DNA of 64,000 nt from Pogonophryne albipinna (lineage: Eukaryota > Chordata > Actinopteri > Perciformes > Artedidraconidae). The notes beneath the pieces were generated by a model that was not told where the DNA came from, did no database searches, and was given only the letters and a program-made list of their open reading frames with translations. The stretch spans positions 20,019,139 through 20,083,138 of the forward strand of contig CM053248.1 of the NCBI GenBank assembly GCA_028583405.1, written 5' to 3'. Below are positions 56,740 through 64,000 of the stretch, in pieces. A program made the position numbers and the translations under genes. Position 1 is the first letter of the stretch. Every line of letters starts with the position of its first letter.

Positions 56740-58483
56740 CCCCCCCCCTACAAATCCTGTGTTGCCCCAGCAAGCACAGACGAGGAGAAAGAGCCAGACA
56801 TGTCCAAGAGATAAAACCTTATGAAGGGGCCTGGCATCGACCAAGACGCCGCTGTGCATATATCCTCCACACACCGTTGAATAAGGCTGTTGACACAGCT
56901 ACAGCCCGTGTGGAGTGCGCACAAATCCCCGTGAGGCAGGCTCTCCTTGCCTGTCCGTAGGCATGTGCAATGCACTCGCAGAGCCAGCCTGCCAGGTGTT
57001 TCTTGGACAGAGCTTTCCCGATCACACCGCCCCCGAAGCACACGAACAGCTGTTCAGTGCGTCTAATGGCGCGTTTCCACTGCAGGACTCACTCGCCCTC
57101 GCTCGGTTTGGTTAGGCCTTATTAGGCCCGGCTCACTTTAATGCTGCGCTTCCATTACAGTTTAGGAACTGGGGTAGTTACTATAGTAACGCAGTGTAGG
57201 CGGAGCCGTGACGTCATCTTCAATGAGCGCCCCAAAAAACAACACAGCCGTTAGCTCTTAGCACTCAGAGCTCACAGCTCTTCATATCTGTTCAGAAACT
57301 AGACAAAAGTTAAACAAGTACAAACCACAGATTGCCTGTGTCATGGCGAATACAGTCGCTGGTTTATTTATGTCTGTATAGGCCGTTGTTGTGAGTGTGG
57401 ACGGTCGGAGCATATATAATGTTAGCTTAGCCAAGCTCCATTTAGAAAGCACGCATTTTAAAAGGGTTTTTCGCCTGTCGTCTGTCTGCAGACTTGTCAA
57501 AGCATTAATTCATGGTTTTTACTAACCGGTATCAGTATGTTGTTACTTCGGCATCATTTTGAAACGTGTATTACAATTAAATCACGGTCAAATATGTTCA
57601 TCTTGTTGTAGTTGTAGCCCCCTTGCCAGCGATTCTCTCTCTAGTTTAGCATACTCAGCCCGACTCAGCCTGGTTGTTCCTGGCCCTAGAACCACGATTT
57701 AGTCGGGCCAGAAAAAAGGTGAAAAAGTAGCCCCGGGCGAAAACTAGGCCAAGTGGAAACGCAACCAAAAACGGGCCCCGCACGGCTCGGCACGCTTAAA
57801 GCGAGCTACCCGCTGCAGTGGAAACGCGCCATAAGGGCAGCATAACAAGCTAGCGCACCGGGCAGAGGAGGTGCAGTTTAGCCTCCTTTGCCCCATGGGG
57901 GGGAAGACTAAAAACCCCCAACTGAATAGCCCTCGACCTGAACGCACTCCTTAGGTTTTTAGGCACAAAGGAGGGGTTCGGTCTGAGTGTTGCGCCGCTC
58001 CGGTCACCCCGAATTAGTAAACAACTCGGGTGCACCGACAGAGCAGTTAACTCGGACACTCTTTTGGCTGACGTTAAGGCAAGAAGCAAAGCTGTTTTCC
58101 ACGACAATGCTTTCAGAGAGGAGAGCTTCAGAGGCTCAAACGGTCCCGAGGCCAGAGCCTCGAGCACTCGGGCAGGTCCCACTGCGGGGTGGAGGCGTGC
58201 AATACAGGGCGCAGTCTCCTAACCCCCTGTAAAAACCGCGACAGCAGTGGTTGACTAAAGGCTGACCTGCCACCAAATCCCTCATGGCAGGATGAGATGG
58301 CTGCTGCATACACCTTCACTGTGGAATGTGCCAGCCCTCTGTCCACCAGTAACTGTAAGAAGGACAAAATAGAGCCTAACTCACAAGATAGGGGCTCTAT
58401 TTTCTGCTCCTCACACCATCGCTGGAATCCCAGCCACTTTGGCCCGTAACAGGCTGTGGTGGATCCGACCTTTCACCTCCACT
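56740..58483 (-). pseudogene. DIRS-type tyrosine recombinase, copy A, split by a MITE
   Basis: Minus-strand pieces from 58483 downward read KWLGFQRWCEEQKIEPLSCE, SFLQLLVDRGLAHSTVKVYA, then (frame change at about 58130-58180) LSWKTALLLALTSAKRVSEL with the first catalytic Arg. After the Harbinger-type insertion (57067-57831) come AHSTR (the H-x-x-R motif) and, after another frame change, DICTAASWSMPGPFIRFYLL with the catalytic Tyr. This is the tyrosine recombinase of DIRS retrotransposons, which integrates the circular cDNA. At least two frameshifts plus the insertion make it inactive. No RT or RNase H of this copy is present upstream of 58483. Confidence 0.82.
57067..57831. mobile_element. Harbinger-type MITE (TAA target site)
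   Basis: The ends TGGCGCGTTTCCACTGCAG and CTGCAGTGGAAACGCGCCA are perfect 19-bp inverted repeats. The 3-bp TSD TAA (57064-57066 and 57832-57834) is the PIF/Harbinger signature. It is non-coding. It interrupts the DIRS recombinase between its first Arg and the H-x-x-R motif. Confidence 0.88.
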
Positions 58484-60655
58484 TAATTAAATGCATGGTT
58501 GCAAGATAAAAATGTGAGTTAATTGATTTAGAGAAACATTTTAAGTTGCAAACATTAATTTATAAGTTGTGTTGACGTAATAATGTTGGTAATTACATCA
58601 ACTTAATATTGTGTGTAATTTGAACTCTGATTTCTGCGTTACTTGACTTAAAACTAAATTCAAGTTGTAGTAAGTAATGCAATTGGCTTGATAACTTAAT
58701 TGTTCTACACCTTGAGTTAAGGATTTCAAGTCCACTCCCACTTAACATGCCTGGACAAGTTCCGACAGTTGAGACAAATATAAATATACAAAGGACAATT
58801 TAAGGTGAGTGTCATCTTTTGTCATTCAAATACAGTAGATATACAGTGCAACTACAAGCTAGGCAAATTGCTGTTTGACCAAAATTAACATTCTTTGAAC
58901 TGTGAATAGTTCTGTGAGAGGATACAAAGTAGTAGAGGCTACTGTGAGAGTACAAATACTTTGGTTACTATTGTGATATCGCTTTTTATTAAAAATGAAT
59001 CTCGTGAAGCAGATCAAGGACATGCTTCTTGAGGTAGGATCGTTATTTAGAGTTGTCATTGAAATGCAAGTTGTTGGCAGTCACCCATTCAGAATATATT
59101 CATTTAGGTCATTTATCTTTTTTTCCTTTTTCAAAAATAGCACAATACAATTGAAGTACGCAGAGAACTATAGCCATCCGCTGCCTTGTTGTGTACCTTG
59201 GAGAAAAGGAAGAGGACCTTTTCAAGGAGTTTAGCGATTGCATTTAAACACTAGTCAACGTACTCAAAAGCACCTCTGTGTGTCTTCAGGACCACATTGC
59301 CATGACGACACACACATGCAGACTCAATAGGTGAAAACAATACCAGCGTTGCTTTAGCAGCTGGTAATAATGGCTCTGAATTAGCTAAGAGTGACAGTTT
59401 AAAAAGTATGCAGTTACCTAATTCATTATCTCTTATGCGCCAACCTATTATTTAATGTGCTTCAAAAGGACATGAATATCGCCTTCATCAGTGACCGGTC
59501 CACCCAGGATCTGACCATACGATGGCAACCATCGTGGTCGAGGGAAACAAATGTCTGTCGGCAGTGTAAACATCTTTGTTACATCTTTTGTATAATTGAT
59601 GTGTGTGATCTGCAGATTGGTGGCCATTGAGAGTTTGTTTCTGTAGTTTTACAAAAACTTTACAGATTGTACATATTTGGCACTGGTTTTAAACATGCAA
59701 AGGCCTCTAACTTCGATGTGATGGCAGCATGTATTTGCTGTGTCTCCATTTCCCATGGTAATATGGCTAATGTGTTTATTTATTATTTGTGGGGCAATTT
59801 AAATTTGTGTTATTTATCTTTTTTTTCAAGATTTAAATGAAGCTCAGCGCAAGTTATTTCAGGAAGACTGGGGGCCCTTCTCACTTCTCTTATTTTTCAT
59901 TTCCTCGCTCCTCGGTCTCGGTCTCACCGGAAGTTGATTTGTCTGCGCCATCTTGAGTAGCGTCCCAATGGCCTTATTTTTGCCGGAGGACCGAGGATCG
60001 AGGAGCAATAATGGAGGAGCTATAACCGAGGAACCACCAGACCATCCTTCGATGAAATCCTCAGACACTCGCCCCGCCCCCTTACTGTGTATCGCTCACT
60101 GATTGGACGAGGCAGTGCATGCACTGATCTGATGCTTCTTGACATGAGAGCAGTTTCCCAGCGGAGTGAAGAAAATACATGAACCTCACGAGAGTCACTC
60201 CTCAGTTTATATCGTGTTTTGTTTCAATTCATGTATCATTTAGTTACAAATATGTGATATATCTGAACAACAAAGTGGTCAAAAATCATTTTATTCATTT
60301 TTTGGAAACATTTTCATGATCGCTTTTTTCGTTTTACATTTTCATTTATTGTCATTTCCATTCAGTCAGTCATTAAGTGCTATTCAAATGTTAATGTGCT
60401 ACATATCCAAACAAACAAACAAAGTGTGCAGTCCAATGAATGTTAATCTAACTGGGTTTTGATAGATAATATATCTCTTTTTCTTCTCTCAATTATTTTA
60501 TTTCTATTGTGCACTCTAATCAATATTAATCAAACTATTGTTCGTATATACATGTTAAGAATGGCGTTTATCTTTTTTGAGAATTAGTTCTTGTTTTATT
60601 TTATTTATTTGGGTCTACAACAGATGATACAAATGTTTGTGTCAGTAAATGTGTA
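58484..60655. other. Non-coding stretch, nothing firmly recognised
   Basis: AT-rich unique sequence. The GA/CT-rich segment at 59880-60010 (ctcctcggtctcggtctcac ... gaggaccgaggatcgaggag) forms partial inverted arms and resembles 2090-2180. No gene. Confidence 0.45.
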
Positions 60656-60684
60656 CTAACAGAGGCGGGGGTGTGTGTGGAAAT

Positions 60685-60986
60685 AACTAAGGTTACCTAC
60701 TGTAACCCCAGCTTCTATGAGTAAATGGCGCAGCCCTCTAAGTCTATCGCTATTGGGTAATCCCCCTGCGCCCCCGCGCAGCACTGAACACTTGTAGTCC
60801 ACGCCCACCCGCAAGGTGGGCCCCACCCTCGGGCCTCCTTCCGGTATAAATAGGAAGGAGGCCCGGAAATCTGCACTCATACAAAATAACTTTTCTTCAG
60901 CTATTCGTAGAGCCAGTGGGGCCCAGCACTTAGAGGGCTGCGCCATTTACTCATAGAAGCTGGGGTTACAGTAGGTAACCTTAGTT
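60685..60986. repeat. Perfect 59-bp inverted repeat at the DIRS terminus
   Basis: 60685-60743 and 60928-60986 are exact complements of 59 bp (core gtaaccccagcttctatgag), separated by 184 bp. Next to them lie direct repeats ccctctaagKctatcgctat at about 60734 and 61007. DIRS elements have inverted terminal and internal complementary repeats used in circular cDNA formation, which fits the position after the recombinase gene on the minus strand. Confidence 0.85.
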
Positions 60987-61265
60987 CTATTTCGTATATG
61001 GCTTCGCCCTCTAAGGCTATCGCTATTGGGTTAAGGGCGAAGCATGATGTAGTCTGCGCCCCACTGGGTCCGCCTGGTACTAGAAGCACAGACACACCTG
61101 CTCAGATAATAACCCATGCCTAGTGCGCCATGCGTAATGGCGCATCGCCGTCCCTGGAATATAGCATAACATGAATATGTTCCATGAGGGGACGAAGGCT
61201 GCACAATACATACCGGCCGCTGTGAGAAAGTAGAGACGAAGGTCCCACCTTGCCCAGTGGCAAAA

Positions 61266-61525
61266 AGAGGGGGAACAGCAGCTCTCTGCGTGCAGACAGG
61301 CAGGAGAGCGCCCAGCTGGATCCCTGACGTCACTCACTCTGACAGGACACTCCGTACAAAGTGTGTCAGAGGAAAAAAGGAACATCCCTCCTATAAGAGG
61401 GAAAAAGGGCCGCTCTCCGCGTGCCGAGAGGCAGGAGAGAGGCGCACAGCTGGCTCCCTGACGTCACTCACTCCGACAGGACACCCAGTACAGGGTGTGT
61501 CAGAGAGGAATGGGAGACATCTCTC
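61266..61525. repeat. Two tandem units of about 130 bp
   Basis: Both units contain gacgtcactcactcYgacag, gcaggagag and gtgtgtcagag at the same spacing (starts at about 61266 and 61396). They lie between the recombinase end and the inverted repeat of DIRS copy B, that is, in its 3' untranslated region. Confidence 0.85.
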
Positions 61526-64000
61526 AAATAAAAATGAATAAATGAACAGGGGGAAGACCAAGATGCAGCAGTGCAAATATCTTCCACTGACATTCCTCCG
61601 TGCAAAGCCGTGGAGGAGGAAATTCCTCTGGTGGAGTGCACATTGATGTTCTCCGGGGACTCCACCCCAGAGGAGACATATGCCTGTGACCAGTGTTGGG
61701 TGTAACGCGTTACAAAAGTAACGGAGTTACAGTAATATATTACTTTTTGCTGTAATGAAGTAATGTAACGCATTACTAATGAAATGTGGGTAATATATTA
61801 CCCGTTACAATGCTCAGTAACGCAGTTACAACACATTTTAACCCGAAATTAAATGGTGTTTTGTTTTTTAAGAATGTACTAACATAGCGAGACATTCCGA
61901 CACCAGACAAATTGTGCGGGTAGATTAGTAAACCTGGTGTGTTTACCCTTCAGGCTTCGCGTCAGGATCTTCGGGCAGTTGAATGTTATGCACCCTCTAT
62001 TCAAAAAAGAGAACGGAGCGAAAAATACAAACAACAAATTGTGTCAGGTGCGCGCGACCTGCTCCGCTGCGCGTGCATCATTTCCATCACTAAACGCCAG
62101 CAACACTGCATCTACTGCAGACAACAGGTCAGATGGGGACATCACGTTACCCTCCGTTGTGGACAATAGCTTACTCCCGCCTGACTCGCCGCCCTCAACC
62201 CCGGAGCAGCAGTCTTCGTTGCCCGAAACTACGCAGCCCCTCTGCGGCCCGCAGGTGCCAGCCAGGATACCACGGCAAAACAGAGCCTGCCCAGGTATAT
62301 CTAAACAAGTACCCGCCTGTACAGTGGGGTTAGGCGGTCATTTTGCAGCGTGTGGTATACAAATAGACAATGGAATATTCATGTGAAAATAGTGCCATAT
62401 TCTGCCATGCCTGTAGAAATGTTGGGTCAAACATAATGCATACAATAGCACAGATGCCTTCACCACGAATGGCTACAAAAATATCTCATATCCCAAGCTT
62501 ATCAACAAGCTAATGTTGCAGCTGAAATGTTCTCCAGGTCACAAAGTCAACCTCACATGATGATGTGATACCAGTTTTCAAGCACAGTAAATATTCTCTT
62601 CCCAGAGTATATGATGGGACCAAGGTGATGATTTAGTACATGGTTTTAATAATACTTTTGCTTTTCAATGTTTGCCATTTCAAACCATGAGCTGGTTCAA
62701 ATAATATTTGCCTTGATTTACAATATGTTCTCATTTCTTTTATCAGTAGCTTTGAAGCTGTTGTGCTTTTCTTTGCCACAGTCCACTTTGGACTGGATGA
62801 AATATTTCAGGATTGCACTTTTAACTCACTTGAAATGTTCTCACTTGCTTGGTTTCAAAACATAACAAATGCCATAATCTGTTCATTGGGGACCATCAAT
62901 GCTATTTTTCATTGCTGTTGCCGACCACTATTGCTCATGTTAACCTGCTACTGCTGCGCCCCCTGTAACCTCAGAGGCACCCTGAGTCATTTGGTTCTGG
63001 AACCGGGCCTGTACACGGCCATATACTAAACACACTACAGAGCCCATTCCGTGTCCTGTTAGTGTTTACTTCCTGTCTGCCTTCTTCTGGTGATTTATCT
63101 GACGTCCAGCGCTCCGTCTTTTAACCTCTTTTCCTTTCTCTTTCTTTCCTTAGCAACCTTCATTATAGTCCTTGACAGTGGTCTGTACTGTATTAACAAC
63201 GTGTCACATGTTAATAATTTACAATCAGAATGGAGTATTCAACTAAGCCGTGTAATACAAGTTGTTAGTAGCCTTAAGGGCCTACACAGTTGTTATGCTA
63301 TACCACATTGCCCTTCACTGGATGCATAATGAGCTGCACTAAACTACATTTCAGCATTTAAAATTATTTTGCGGTTATTTTGGTGAAAGTAACTTAAAAA
63401 AGTAACTAAAGTAGTGTAACTCATTACATTTCAGAGACAGTAATTTTGTAATGTAACTTATTACTTTCAAAAGAGAGTAATAAGTAATATGTAATATATT
63501 ACATTTTGGAAGTAACTTGCCCAACACTGCCTGTGACACAGCCTCACACAGCCAGTGTGACAGCCGTTGTGCAGACAGAGGTTGCCCGATGGAGCGCTCT
63601 CTATAGTGCACAAACAGGCTATGAGAACGGCGCCAGGCCACCGTGCGCGCATACATAGCAAGACAGCGAGCGCACAGGACAGAGGAGATGAGACGTGGCT
63701 TCTTCCTCCGACCTGTGAGGAGGGGGAAAGAAGCCAGCCAGGGTGATCACTCTCGACCTAAAAGAGTTGTGATGACCTTTGGCATAAAAGCCGGGTTAGG
63801 GCGTAAAACAGCTGAACTGCCATCTCCTTGGATCCGGAGAGCTGACGGAGCCACAGAGAGAGCAGACAAATCACTCACCCTTTTCTCTGATAGAGCCAAA
63901 AGCAGTACTACTTTGGCTGGAAACAGTTTAAGGGGAACCTGGTCAGGTTCAAATGGGGCTTTGCTTTAGTGCGTGCAACACCAAAGCCAAATCCCTGAGG
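61520..64000 (-). pseudogene. DIRS-type tyrosine recombinase, copy B, split by a hAT element and cut by the window edge
   Basis: From 64000 downward the minus strand encodes fragments of the recombinase core: LSEKRVSDLSALS-like text with the first Arg at about 63870-63900, LRPNPAF at about 63800, then RLSHWLCEAVSQA at about 63540-63580. The hAT insertion 61691-63529 follows. The frame resumes at 61682 with HSTRGISSSTALHGG (H-x-x-R) and VEDICTAASWSSPCSFIHFY (Tyr). It is the same gene as copy A but less damaged, although single frame changes exist near 63700. The start lies outside the window. Confidence 0.8.
61691..63529. mobile_element. hAT-type element with a decayed ORF
   Basis: The ends are CAGTGTTGGGTGTAACGCGT and GTAACTTGCCCAACACTG, with the perfect 8-bp TSD cctgtgac (61683-61690 and 63530-63537). 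Subterminal (gtaatatattac) repeats occur at both ends. The plus frame 61937-62386 (starting near MHPLFKKENGAK) and text further on (FTTNGYKN near 62468) hint at a zinc-finger-bearing hAT protein, but stops intervene and this is weak. Confidence 0.88.

Overview
This is a vertebrate, almost certainly ray-finned fish (teleost), genomic segment. No host gene can be supported. There is no operon structure, no bacterial-type coding density and no multi-exon host gene. What can be recognised is transposable elements typical of fish genomes: many hAT-type DNA transposons with 8-bp target-site duplications (TSDs), LTR elements, LINEs of the L2/CR1 group, tRNA-derived SINEs, DIRS-type tyrosine-recombinase retrotransposons, TTAA-flanked (piggyBac-like) elements and one THAP/YqaJ-type DNA transposon. 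The species cannot be named from the sequence.

Layout. 1-9 kb: two related hAT elements (70-1447 and 6764-7952), smaller hAT elements (4222-4661, 5878-6347), a LINE tail and a SINE. 9-13.2 kb: an LTR element folded head-to-head on itself (9091-10131), then a non-autonomous LTR retrotransposon (10178-13165, minus strand) whose only long ORF is built from minisatellites. 13.7-16.4 kb: three small hAT elements. 17.4-25.5 kb: a five-level nest, in which a solo LTR holds a TTAA element, which holds three successive hAT elements; a second TTAA element follows. 25.5-37 kb: mostly unique sequence with old LINE and SINE fragments. 37.9-39.3 kb: a 1.4-kb repeat that recurs at 52-55.3 kb, there split by a LINE. 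39.9-43.4 kb: two hAT elements, one carrying a solo LTR, and a decayed reverse transcriptase. 45-50.5 kb: a large hAT element containing a 4.4-kb transposon with a THAP gene and a convergent SWIM/YqaJ nuclease gene, itself invaded by an L2 LINE. 56.3-64 kb: two DIRS tyrosine-recombinase copies on the minus strand, one split by a TAA-flanked Harbinger-type element and the other by a hAT element. The second DIRS copy runs off the window.

Working together. Functionally this is a record of insertion, nesting and decay. The most gene-like content is the SWIM-YqaJ nuclease (47247-49624, minus), the LINE reverse transcriptase (52412-54187, plus) and the repetitive ORF of the non-autonomous LTR element (10526-12655, minus). 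Nesting order, shared TSDs and pre-insertion sites in sister copies make the history unusually readable. Family names rest on motif recognition and recall, since no database was searched. Boundaries and TSDs were read directly from the sequence.
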